A stretch of DNA of 8,171 nt from Paracoccaceae bacterium (GCA_023263735.1 JALQUQ010000114.1:1-8171), one strand, 5' to 3'. Counted from the first letter of the stretch, positions 1-5,910 are shown. Made by a program: numbers and translations. Notes: generated by a model from the letters alone, not told the origin.

Positions 1-27
1 GGGCAAGCCCGAATATCAGAAATGAAA

Positions 28-70
28 AGACCTGCGGCGCCCATGGGGTTTCCCGGGGTGCCGCAGGTCT
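28..70 (-). terminator. Intrinsic terminator of the cold-shock gene
   Basis: The 11-base arms AGACCTGCGGC (28-38) and GCCGCAGGTCT (60-70) are perfectly complementary. The stem can extend inward by one G-T pair and three G-C pairs (39-42 with 56-59). Read on the minus strand, the stem starts 35 bases after the cold-shock stop codon and runs directly into a T-rich tail (TCTTTTCATTTC). GC-rich stem plus T tract is the classic Rho-independent layout. Confidence 0.85.
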
Positions 71-105
71 GAAAGCTGCGGGTTCAGGCCCAAAGGCCCG
101 AAGTC

Positions 106-312
106 TTATGCCAGTGCGAGGTTGGTCGCGGATTCGCGGCCGTTGCGGTCGCGTTCCAGATCAAAGGTCACGGCTTGGCCGTCCTTCAACTGGCGGATGC
201 CCGCACGTTCGACCGCGCTGATATGGACGAAGACGTCCTTGGTGCCTTCGGCCGGGGCGATGAAGCCGAAGCCTTTGGTGGCGTTGAACCATTTCACGGT
301 GCCATTGGCCAT
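106..312 (-). CDS. cspA: Cold-shock domain protein (CspA family)
   Basis: This is a 68-residue single-domain cold-shock protein, a small beta-barrel that binds single-stranded RNA and DNA and acts as an RNA chaperone in the cytoplasm. Visible hallmarks are the N-terminal GTVKWFN, the RNP1-type motif KGFGFI (residues 13-18) and the RNP2-type motif VFVHIS (27-32), all carrying the expected aromatic RNA-contact residues; the length is normal for the family. The ATG at 312 is chosen over the in-frame upstream ATGs near 345 because an AGGAG ribosome binding site sits just before it and family members start with MANGTVKWF or similar. The gene is monocistronic, with its own terminator downstream. 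The upstream 250 bases lack genes and may include a long 5' leader, as is common for regulated csp genes. Whether this paralogue is cold-induced cannot be seen. The symbol is a family name, not proof of orthology. Confidence 0.95.
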   Translation of the reverse strand: MANGTVKWFNATKGFGFIAPAEGTKDVFVHISAVERAGIRQLKDGQAVTFDLERDRNGRESATNLALA

Positions 313-566
313 CGTGAGATCTCCTGTAGTATGTGCCATCCACACAGCGCGATGGCCCGGCCGAGAGTCGTCTAGATCGAGAGACTGCGGGCCGAAGCGG
401 ACAGAATATCGAAAGAGAAGAAGCTTTAGCCCCCCTCACATGGGCGTCACCGGGGGGGAATGCAAGGGGCGCGCAGGGGTATAAGGGCAGAAATACCGGA
501 TCAGTGCCGGAAAAACGTGCCCAGCGGGGATTTTCCGGTATTTGAGGGGGTATTTCAGGGACGGGG
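313..566. other. Gene-free region between csp and the WGR gene
   Basis: These 254 bases contain no convincing gene; open frames across it are shadows of the cold-shock gene. It should hold the csp promoter and leader (minus strand) and the 3' end of the WGR transcript. I could not identify a confident -35/-10 pair. TATTCT on the minus strand (403-408) is a possible -10 without a matching -35. The only clear structure is the inverted-repeat set at 491-543, listed separately. Confidence 0.6.
491..543. repeat. Two overlapping, mutually exclusive inverted repeats
   Basis: AAATACCGGA (491-500) is the perfect complement of TCCGGTATTT (534-543). A second perfect 8-base pair is CCGGAAAA (507-514) with TTTTCCGG (531-538). 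The two right-hand arms share bases 534-538, so only one hairpin can form at a time. On the minus strand the element begins 24 bases past the WGR stop codon and lies upstream of the cold-shock gene, so it could be a terminator or a switch-like leader. No strong T tract follows either stem, so a simple terminator is not certain. Confidence 0.55.
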
Positions 567-803
567 TCAGGGGCCGACAGCCCGATAGCCGCGCCGTTCC
601 TTGCCCCGGATCAGCCGAAGGGCGGCCCCTTCGGCCAGAATCCGCGAGGGATAGGAGGTGAGGCGATATTGCCCGCCCGCCCCGATCCGGCCCCAGCGGC
701 GTTCCAGCGTGATCACACCGAACAGATCGGTTGCCATCTCGACCCGGTAGAACCGGGCCATGTTTTCGCTTGGGTCGATGCGGTGCAAGAGCTGGCAGGT
801 CAT
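567..803 (-). CDS. Stand-alone WGR-domain protein
   Basis: The 78-residue protein is almost entirely one WGR domain, named for a conserved Trp-Gly-Arg. The family pattern is clear: LLHRID (5-10), N14 and ARFYRVEM (16-23) as the first strands, DLFG (26-29), then RRWGRIGAGGQ (35-45) with the WGR triplet at 37-39, and a C-terminal helix with a basic stretch (RGKERRGYR, 66-74). WGR domains bind nucleic acid in PARP-type DNA-damage enzymes and also occur in bacterial proteins; a DNA- or RNA-binding role is inference here. The ATG at 803 follows a strong GGAGG, whereas the long in-frame upstream extension has no domain similarity and contains non-coding repeats. It is divergent from the gene at 999 across a 195-base spacer carrying an SOS-like box. 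No catalytic domain is attached, so it may work with a partner. Confidence 0.85.
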   Translation of the reverse strand: MTCQLLHRIDPSENMARFYRVEMATDLFGVITLERRWGRIGAGGQYRLTSYPSRILAEGAALRLIRGKERRGYRAVGP

Positions 804-811
804 CGGGGCCT

Positions 812-850
812 CCTTCTGGCAGAACCTTCTGGCAGAACCTTCAGCCAGAA
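812..850 (-). repeat. Three tandem 13-bp repeats at the WGR ribosome binding site
   Basis: CCTTCTGGCAGAA occurs twice without a gap (812-824, 825-837) and a third copy follows with two mismatches (838-850). Each perfect copy contains an 11-base palindrome, TTCTG-N-CAGAA. Read on the minus strand every unit ends in an AGAAGG- or TGAAGG-type Shine-Dalgarno-like string, and the last one merges with the real ribosome binding site of the WGR gene. A fourth match (13 of 14 bases with the third copy) lies inside the WGR gene at 628-641. The array could be an operator or a translation-control element. Confidence 0.8.
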
Positions 851-885
851 TGCCGCCCGGGGCCTGCGATGTCCAATCAGCTTTT

Positions 886-911
886 GGAATCCGGCGGGGG
901 GGCGGGATTCC
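886..911. repeat. Inverted repeat GGAATCC/GGATTCC around a G-rich core
   Basis: Seven-base perfect arms at 886-892 and 905-911 flank a 12-base G-rich core in the divergent spacer between the WGR gene and the gene at 999. It could be a regulator site. It is not close enough to either start codon to be a ribosome-binding-site hairpin. Its significance in such GC-rich DNA is uncertain. Confidence 0.35.
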
Positions 912-939
912 GATCCGTGATGGCGGTTTGGGCCCCGGC

Positions 940-968
940 TTGATTTTGTTCCCGTTCTGTTCTATATC
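940..968 (+). promoter_or_regulatory. Sigma70-like promoter of the duplicated-module gene
   Basis: TTGATT (940-945) and TATATC (963-968) are separated by exactly 17 bases and each match the consensus at 4 of 6 positions. This predicts a transcript start near 975 and a leader of about 25 bases before the ATG at 999. The spacer between the two boxes is occupied by the GTTC-N7-GTTC element described separately. Confidence 0.6.
948..962 (+). promoter_or_regulatory. LexA (SOS) box, GTTC-N7-GTTC
   Basis: GTTC at 948-951 and 959-962 are separated by exactly seven bases (CCGTTCT). This direct repeat is the LexA-binding motif established for Rhodobacter and other alphaproteobacteria, in place of the palindromic CTG-N10-CAG of E. 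coli. It sits between the -35 and -10 of the predicted promoter, the ideal place for repression. LexA binding itself is inferred. Confidence 0.6.
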
Positions 969-998
969 TGACGACCATAGACCAAGGGGGTTTTTCCG

Positions 999-1295
999 AT
1001 GGACAGCACCGCCTTTGCCCTGCCGGCGACGCCGAAACAGATTGCTTATGCGCGCTCTCTGGCGCTGCGAAACCAGACGCTTTTGCCGTGGGAGGTGCAG
1101 CAGGATCGCCGCCGCCTGAGCCTGTGGATCGAGGCGCAGGCCCAGTTGCAGCCGCTGACGGCGCTGGACCGTCATCCCTCGTCAAAGCAGGTGGCCTTTG
1201 CCGAACGTCTGGCCCGCGCCAAGCGCCGCACCGTGCCGGAGGAATGTTTTCGCGACAAGGCGCTGATGTCGAAATGGATCGATGGCAACCGCTGA
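999..1295 (+). CDS. Small protein of two duplicated modules, function unknown
   Basis: The 98-residue protein consists of two copies of one unit at an exact ungapped offset of 50 residues: residues 11-47 (TPKQIAYARSLA...LSLWIEAQ) and 61-97 (SSKQVAFAERLA...MSKWIDGN). Shared positions include K13/K63, Q14/Q64, A16/A66, A18/A68, L21/L71, P30/P80, D36/D86, S41/S91, W43/W93 and I44/I94. Each unit looks like a short helical hairpin ending in S-x-W-I. From memory, similar KQ..A..LA modules occur next to DNA-processing proteins, but I cannot name the family with confidence. The ATG at 999 follows AAGGGGG (984-990) with an 8-base gap. There is no signal peptide or membrane segment, so it is probably cytoplasmic. 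The promoter carries a LexA-type box, suggesting DNA-damage induction. The stop codon lies only eight bases from the stop of the convergent LysR gene. Confidence 0.85.
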   Translation: MDSTAFALPATPKQIAYARSLALRNQTLLPWEVQQDRRRLSLWIEAQAQLQPLTALDRHPSSKQVAFAERLARAKRRTVPEECFRDKALMSKWIDGNR

Positions 1296-1303
1296 GCCCC
1301 CGG

Positions 1304-2227
1304 TCAGGAGAGGGCGTTGCGGCAGCACTGGTGAAGCGCCTTGACATAGGTGTTGGTGCTGAGAAAGGCGGTATGGGCGAACCAGAGCTTCATCGGCTCC
1401 ATCCCCGTCAGCACGCGGTGCAGAACGCCCGGATTGGCCCCTTCGGCGGCCCATTCCGGAACGACGCCATATCCCAGCCCCGCTTCGATCAACCGCATGA
1501 CGCTGGTGCTGCCAGAGGCCGAGGTTGCCAGCCGGGGCGGGCCCTGCAATTGACGGGTCAGAAATTCCAGCGCGCCGTTGCGGACGGTCTGGCCGGTTTC
1601 ATAGGTGATGAAGGGGCGGTCCCGGAACTGGCCGATATCCGTTTCGCTTTCGGGGATGCCCCATTCCGCGGGCCAGACAAGGGCCAGCCGGTAGCTGCCC
1701 AAAAGGTGCTGGGTGATGGCGGGATGGCTGAAGCTGCGTTCGCTGACGGCCGCATCCAGCGCGCCCTCCATCATCATCTTTTCCAGCGTCGTGTCGCGTT
1801 CGAAAAACGCCAGTTCGATATCGGGGGCGCGGGTTCGGAAATCCTGCAGGATTGCGGGAAAGAAATGATGGAACAGCGCCTGGGGCACCCCGACCCGCAG
1901 CACCGAGCGCACGTCGTGCAAAAGAACCGAGATCCGCGACAGGATGGTTTCCAGTTCCTCGCCCAAGGAGGCATGCAGCGCCCGGCCCTGCGGGGTCAGG
2001 GTCACCCGGCGCGAGCCCTTTTCCGCCTCGATCAACCGGCCGCCATACAGCTGTTCCAACCGGCGCACATGGTTGGCGGCGGATTGATAGGAAATGTTCA
2101 GCTCGCGCGAGGCGGCGGAAAAAGACCCCGTCCTTGCCACCAGATGAAAGGTTTGCAGCAAGGAGATATCGATCTTGGGGCGCTTGTCGTCGCTCACCGT
2201 CTCAGAAGCCGACCTTGACCGTTTCAT
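1304..2227 (-). CDS. LysR-family transcriptional regulator
   Basis: The 307-residue protein has the LysR layout. An N-terminal winged helix-turn-helix spans about residues 19-78 (ISLLQTFHLVARTGSFSAAS, then the recognition region around NISYQSAANHVRRLE and the wing ending VTLTPQGRAL). A linker helix and a C-terminal periplasmic-binding-like effector domain follow from about residue 110 (RVGVPQALF...). The ATG at 2227 is preceded by GAGGGG and overlaps the end of the dehydrogenase gene by 26 bases, implying translational coupling. An in-frame ATG at 2266 overlaps further and adds a tail with no LysR similarity, while a GTG at 2197 would give a shorter, also acceptable, start. It is the last gene of the transporter operon, so it is probably co-transcribed with its targets. 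Its natural operator would be the divergent spacer 5695-6083, with the transported amino compound or a breakdown product as co-inducer (inference). Confidence 0.93.
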   Translation of the reverse strand: MKRSRSASETVSDDKRPKIDISLLQTFHLVARTGSFSAASRELNISYQSAANHVRRLEQLYGGRLIEAEKGSRRVTLTPQGRALHASLGEELETILSRISVLLHDVRSVLRVGVPQALFHHFFPAILQDFRTRAPDIELAFFERDTTLEKMMMEGALDAAVSERSFSHPAITQHLLGSYRLALVWPAEWGIPESETDIGQFRDRPFITYETGQTVRNGALEFLTRQLQGPPRLATSASGSTSVMRLIEAGLGYGVVPEWAAEGANPGVLHRVLTGMEPMKLWFAHTAFLSTNTYVKALHQCCRNALS

Positions 2228-3359
2228 GCACCCCTCGATGGATCGCGACCTCGGGCGGTTCGGCAACCGCGCCCGTCATCACAAGACCAAGAAAGGGAGA
2301 TCTCCGCAAGAGCGCGGGGCGCACCTGTCCCGGCGCGATCAGGCCCGGCGCCGTCTGACCCCCAAGGATCAGATCCAGCGTGGCGCAGACATGCGCGGCG
2401 GTCGCGGTGGAAACGGCGCTGACGATCCGCCCCTCCGGGTCGCGCCCGGCGGTAAAGAGGCGCGAGTCCCAGCGTTCCTGCCCTTGGGAGCGGTGGCGGA
2501 TGGCGATGAGGACGCGGTCTTCCTCGATCCTTGGCAGCGCGGTGGTCAGCAGGGTCCGGAATTGATAGAGGCGGCGCGACAGCCCCAGATCCTCGAGCAG
2601 GAAGCGGATGTAATCCAGATGGCCGGGGTAGCGCAGGGTCTTGAAGACCAGATCCGCAACCTTGCCCGCGCTGGTCTGCACCAGCGCATCCAGACTGCCC
2701 GAGGTGGTGAAGGCCTCGAACGCCCCGCCGTCAAGGCAGATCGTCTCGTGTTCCGTCAGGGGGGGCAGCTCCACCGGATGGCCCTTGCGCAGCGCGCTGC
2801 AGGGGCCGGTGTATTCGCTGACCAACCCCTCAAAGCCCCAGATATTGGCATAGCCCAACCGGTTCATCGGTTCGGTCGGCAGAACGCCGACAAAAACCGT
2901 GATCTGATCGGCGGGGGCCGCGCGGTCCAGCGCCTCGGCGGCCAGCGATGTGACATAGCCCGGCGCCAGACCACAGCCGGGCGCAAGGCAAAGCCCCGCC
3001 TCGGCCGCCTCTTGGGCCCGGCGCGCAATGGCCGCCCCCGAGCTCGCGCTTTCGGCAATGTCAAGATAATGCGCCCCCGCCGCAAGGGCGGCGCGGGCCA
3101 CATCGGGCGCGGGCAGGGTCGGGTCGGCCAAGATCACGGCGCGCTGCCCCCGACAGGCCACCGAGAGCGCCTCGTGCAGGGTGCCCGTCAGCGGCGCAAG
3201 CCGGTTGAACCCGTCAAGGCCGGTCAGCGCCTCGGCATCGCGAGAGGCGAGAACGGCGGCAAACCGGCCGTCCTCTCCCAGCATCCGCGCGATGCGCCGC
3301 GCCATGCGTCCGGCCCCCAGCACCAGAACGGGAAACGGGGTTTGGGGCTGGGGCGTCAT
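2202..3359 (-). CDS. Saccharopine/lysine-6-dehydrogenase-like NAD(P) enzyme
   Basis: The 385-residue cytoplasmic protein starts with a Rossmann fold, VLVLGAGRMA (11-20). Its fingerprint is GxGxxA rather than GxGxxG, which often goes with NADP preference. Family marks of the saccharopine dehydrogenase/lysine 6-dehydrogenase group follow: YLDIAE (98-103), CLAPGCGLAPG (124-134), EYTGPC..RKG (182-193) and TLRYPGH (241-247). The length fits lysine 6-dehydrogenase, which oxidatively deaminates L-lysine to allysine; saccharopine dehydrogenases act on an opine-like lysine-glutarate adduct. Substrate specificity cannot be assigned. The start overlaps the ATPase stop as ATGA (3356-3359) and the end overlaps the LysR start, so the enzyme is tightly coupled to an amino-acid importer and sits near a divergent opine-type oxidase. 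It may process the imported compound or the amino acid released from it. Confidence 0.85.
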   Translation of the reverse strand: MTPQPQTPFPVLVLGAGRMARRIARMLGEDGRFAAVLASRDAEALTGLDGFNRLAPLTGTLHEALSVACRGQRAVILADPTLPAPDVARAALAAGAHYLDIAESASSGAAIARRAQEAAEAGLCLAPGCGLAPGYVTSLAAEALDRAAPADQITVFVGVLPTEPMNRLGYANIWGFEGLVSEYTGPCSALRKGHPVELPPLTEHETICLDGGAFEAFTTSGSLDALVQTSAGKVADLVFKTLRYPGHLDYIRFLLEDLGLSRRLYQFRTLLTTALPRIEEDRVLIAIRHRSQGQERWDSRLFTAGRDPEGRIVSAVSTATAAHVCATLDLILGGQTAPGLIAPGQVRPALLRRSPFLGLVMTGAVAEPPEVAIHRGVHETVKVGF

Positions 3360-4117
3360 CCGTGGAACCTCGACAGAAAGCCGCGCAACCGCTCCGAGCG
3401 GGGATGGCGCAGGATCTCGTCCGGGCTGCCCTCCTCGGCGATGCGGCCCTGCTCCATGAAGAGGACGCGGCTGGCCACATCGGCGGCAAAATGCATCTCA
3501 TGGGTCACAAGCACCATGGTCATGCCACTGTCGGCCAGCCGGCGGATCACCGACAGCACCTCGCCCACCAGTTCCGGGTCAAGCGCCGAGGTCACCTCGT
3601 CCAGCAACAGGATTTTCGGCTGCATGGCCAAGGCGCGGGCAATGGCCACGCGCTGTTTCTGCCCGCCGGACAGATGGGCGGGATAGGCCTGCGCCTTGTC
3701 GGCCAGCCCGACCTGCTCCAGCAGATCAAGGCCCATGGCCTCGGCCTCGGCGCGGGGGCGTTTCAGCACCACCCGGGGGCCTTCGGTGATGTTGTCCAGC
3801 ACGCTCAGATGGGGAAAGAGGTTGAAGTGCTGAAAGACCATGCCGACATTGCGCCGCAACTCGCCCATGCCGATCTTGGCCCCCACCCCCCGAAAGCGGG
3901 TCGCCACCTCGCGCCCCTCCACAAGGATCTGCCCGGCGGTGGGGGTTTCCATCATGTTCAGGCAGCGGATCAGCGTGGATTTCCCCGATCCCGAGGGGCC
4001 GATCAGCCCCAGAACCTCTCCGGTCCTCAGATCCAGATCGATGCCCTTGAGCACCTCGAGCTTGCCAAAGGCCTTGGTCAGACCGCGCACGGAAATGGCT
4101 GGTTGTGTGGTTGTCAT
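3356..4117 (-). CDS. Polar amino acid ABC transporter, ATP-binding subunit
   Basis: This 253-residue ATPase of the HisP/GlnQ type powers import from the cytoplasmic face of the inner membrane. All nucleotide-binding motifs are present: Walker A GPSGSGKST (40-48), Q-loop Q96 in VFQHFNLFPH, signature LSGGQ (149-153), Walker B ILLLDE (169-174) followed by the D-loop SALDP, and switch histidine H206 in VTHEM. The position after the Walker B glutamate is Val (DEVTSALD) instead of the commoner Pro, a tolerated variant. The start ATG at 4117 follows GGGAG and lies 15 bases after the permease stop; the stop overlaps the next gene by four bases. The subfamily indicates transport of polar or basic amino acids or opines rather than sugars or peptides. 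The exact substrate is set by the binding protein. Confidence 0.96.
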   Translation of the reverse strand: MTTTQPAISVRGLTKAFGKLEVLKGIDLDLRTGEVLGLIGPSGSGKSTLIRCLNMMETPTAGQILVEGREVATRFRGVGAKIGMGELRRNVGMVFQHFNLFPHLSVLDNITEGPRVVLKRPRAEAEAMGLDLLEQVGLADKAQAYPAHLSGGQKQRVAIARALAMQPKILLLDEVTSALDPELVGEVLSVIRRLADSGMTMVLVTHEMHFAADVASRVLFMEQGRIAEEGSPDEILRHPRSERLRGFLSRFHG

Positions 4118-4132
4118 GGTCTGGCTCCCGGC

Positions 4133-4795
4133 TCAGTCGCTGCGGCGCATGCGGCGTTCAAAATGGTCGGCGATCTGGGTCAGGGGGAAGAGCATCGCGA
4201 AATACATCACCGCGGCCAGCGAATAGGCCTCGAGCGGCCGGTAGGTTTCGGAATTCACCACCGAGGTCATATAGGTCAGCTCGGCGACCGAGATCACATA
4301 GAGCAGCGAGGTGTTCTTGACCTGAATCACCGACTGGTTGATGAAGGCGGGCAGCATCTTCTTGATCGCCTGCGGCAGGATGATCCGCGCCATGGTCTGC
4401 GTGGGCGACATGCCGATGGCGGCGGCGGCCTCGCGCTGGCCCTTGTCGATGGCGTTGATCCCGCCGCGGAAGATTTCGGCATAGAACGAGCCGACATACA
4501 GCGACAGCGTCAACAGACCGGCCGTCGTGTTCGAGATCGTGACCCCCAGCACCATCGGCAGGGCGTAATAGGCCCACAGAACCTGCACGAGCAGCGGCGT
4601 GCAGCGAAAGAGTTCCTGATAGCTGCGCGCCAGAAGCCGGAGGGCGGCAAATCTGGAGAGGCGGGCAAAGCAGGCCAGAAGCCCGATGACCACCCCCAGC
4701 ACGACCGAGCCCAGCGTGTAGAGAAAGGTGGTCCAGATGCCGTCCAGAAACAGGTCAAACGATTGCAGGACCGTGTAGAAATCCCAATGATACAT
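4133..4795 (-). CDS. Polar amino acid ABC transporter, permease subunit
   Basis: The 220-residue integral membrane protein belongs to the HisM/GlnP permease family. It has about five hydrophobic segments (roughly 20-44, 66-88, 91-107, 150-172 and 189-208). The conserved family stretch ELFRCTPLLVQ (61-71) and the cytoplasmic EAA loop REAAAAIGMSP...ILP (121-141), which docks on the ATPase, are clear, as is KNTSLLYVISVAEL (160-173). The ATG at 4795 follows AGGAGAG. Many systems of this class encode two different permeases; only one is present here, so a homodimeric channel is likely. The gene lies between the binding-protein gene (56-base gap with a hairpin) and the ATPase gene (15-base gap). 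Confidence 0.95.
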   Translation of the reverse strand: MYHWDFYTVLQSFDLFLDGIWTTFLYTLGSVVLGVVIGLLACFARLSRFAALRLLARSYQELFRCTPLLVQVLWAYYALPMVLGVTISNTTAGLLTLSLYVGSFYAEIFRGGINAIDKGQREAAAAIGMSPTQTMARIILPQAIKKMLPAFINQSVIQVKNTSLLYVISVAELTYMTSVVNSETYRPLEAYSLAAVMYFAMLFPLTQIADHFERRMRRSD

Positions 4796-4824
4796 GCGGC
4801 TTCTCTCCTGCCGTCGCCAGTTTG

Positions 4825-4845
4825 GCGCGGGCCCTTGGCCCGCGC
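4825..4845 (-). repeat. Intercistronic hairpin after the binding-protein gene
   Basis: GCGCGGGCC (4825-4833) and GGCCCGCGC (4837-4845) form a perfect 9-bp G-C stem with a 3-base loop, starting six bases past the binding-protein stop and before the permease ribosome binding site. No T tract follows, so it is not a typical terminator. Such hairpins in ABC operons usually protect the upstream mRNA and keep binding-protein levels above those of the membrane subunits; that role is inferred here. Confidence 0.75.
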
Positions 4846-4851
4846 GCGGTG

Positions 4852-5694
4852 TCAGCCGTTGATATCAAACCCTTCGGGCAGGTCATCGGCCGAGATGCCA
4901 AAGGGTTCGAGCCCCTTCAGGATCCAGGTCTGGTTGTTGCCCACGCGGCGGTTGTAATCGGCCCAGGCCGAGACGAAACCGCGCCAGACGGCATCTGACT
5001 CATGCGACATCCCGATGACCGAGGGGGAGGACAGGATCGGCTTGGGCACATAGACCGTGCCGATGGCCGCGTTCTTTTTCGTCATCACCATGCTGTTGAA
5101 GACGGTGTTGATGATCGCATCGGCCTTGCCGGTGCTGACGGCAAGAATGGCTTCGTCCCGGGTCTTGAAGCGCAGGATATTGGCCTTGGGCAGATAGGCT
5201 TTGGTGATCTGATCCTGTGCCGAGCCCAGATCGACCGCAATCGTATAGGCCGGGTCGTTCAGTTCGGCCCAGGTCTTTTCGGCCAGCTCTGCCTTGGGCG
5301 AGACGATGACAAAGCTGTTGTAATAGGTCGGGGCCGAGAAATGGACCGACAGCGCCCGTTTGGGCAGGGCGGTCAGCGCAAAGGCCAGATCGACCTTGCC
5401 CGATTGCACATCAAGGATCGAATTGGCCCAGCTGGATTCGACGACTTCCAGCTCGACCCCCAGTTCGGCGGCCATGTCCTTGCCCATTTCCACGACAAAG
5501 CCGCGCCATTCGCCGGTGCGCGGGTCTTTGGAGAAATAGGGGTCTTCGTTCAGGATGCCGGCAATGCGCAGCACGCCCCGGTCCCGGACCGCGTCGACGG
5601 TCGATTTGTCCTGCGCCGATGCCACGCCAAGGCTCGACCCCAAGGTTATCGCCGCCGCGGCAGCTCCAAGTGCCAGTCGCTTCAGAAATCTCAT
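4852..5694 (-). CDS. Periplasmic amino-acid-binding protein (SBP family 3)
   Basis: The 280-residue precursor captures substrate in the periplasm and delivers it to the permease. It begins with a Sec signal peptide: basic MRFLKR, a hydrophobic Ala/Leu core, and ASA at 25-27 before QDK, the predicted cleavage site. The mature part has the bacterial extracellular solute-binding family 3 pattern: VDAVRDRGVLRIAG, then GEWRGFVVEMGKDMAAELG, VDLAFALTALPKR, TIAVDLGSAQ and DAIINTVFNS. The ATG at 5694 follows a strong GGAGG; the in-frame extension up to 5904 would bury the signal peptide and is rejected. It is the first gene of the operon and faces the oxidase operon across a 389-base spacer. The family binds polar amino acids and opines; no residue pattern here identifies the ligand. 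Confidence 0.95.
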   Translation of the reverse strand: MRFLKRLALGAAAAAITLGSSLGVASAQDKSTVDAVRDRGVLRIAGILNEDPYFSKDPRTGEWRGFVVEMGKDMAAELGVELEVVESSWANSILDVQSGKVDLAFALTALPKRALSVHFSAPTYYNSFVIVSPKAELAEKTWAELNDPAYTIAVDLGSAQDQITKAYLPKANILRFKTRDEAILAVSTGKADAIINTVFNSMVMTKKNAAIGTVYVPKPILSSPSVIGMSHESDAVWRGFVSAWADYNRRVGNNQTWILKGLEPFGISADDLPEGFDING

Positions 5695-5810
5695 TCTGTC
5701 CTCCATGTTGGCGGGCAGTCCCGCGTTTGGAATTTTGGAACGGGGACCGCAGCCGCCAGTCATGCGCCACGACCGTTCGAGGACAGGGCACCCTTTTTCC
5801 CTCTTGCGAT

Positions 5811-5910
5811 CAATACAATATTGGGGGCCAATCCTATAAAATAGATTGTAATAACGACCCATAAGTCGCGCTAAAGGCCCGTATTCAGGCCAATCTTTCA
5901 ACATTTATTG
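5811..5910. promoter_or_regulatory. Cluster of CAAT/ATTG dyads, candidate operators
   Basis: ATTGG-GGG-CCAAT (5820-5832) is a perfect dyad. It overlaps a second, near-perfect one, CAATC-CTAT (5829-5837) with ATAG-ATTG (5841-5848), which has one extra C in the left arm and the loop AAA. A third pair, CAAT (5891-5894) and ATTG (5907-5910), is spaced by 12 bases. GGCCAATC recurs at 5826-5833 and 5888-5895. Such clustered half-sites in an AT-rich divergent promoter fit regulator binding, most likely by the operon's LysR protein, though the canonical T-N11-A form was not recognised. Confidence 0.5.

Noticed and set aside
1..10. Short palindrome GGGC-AA-GCCC at the window edge
   Set aside because: Too short and too likely in GC-rich DNA; no adjacent gene is visible to give it a role.
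822..838. GAAC direct repeats in the 13-bp array as a second LexA box
   Set aside because: The GAAC copies are separated by nine bases, not the required seven.
567..1175. 202-residue minus-strand reading frame extending the WGR gene upstream
   Set aside because: The extension crosses the 13-bp repeats, the SOS-like box and the start of the divergent gene, has no domain similarity, and a strong ribosome binding site supports the ATG at 803.
1088..2218. 376-residue plus-strand frame opposite the LysR gene
   Set aside because: Low-complexity Gly/Ala/Arg/Gln-rich shadow of the LysR gene in GC-rich DNA, no recognisable domain.
2175..4957. Long plus-strand frames of 503 and 531 residues over the dehydrogenase and transporter genes
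   Set aside because: They lie antisense to genes with complete family motifs and read as compositionally biased His/Gln/Arg-rich sequence.
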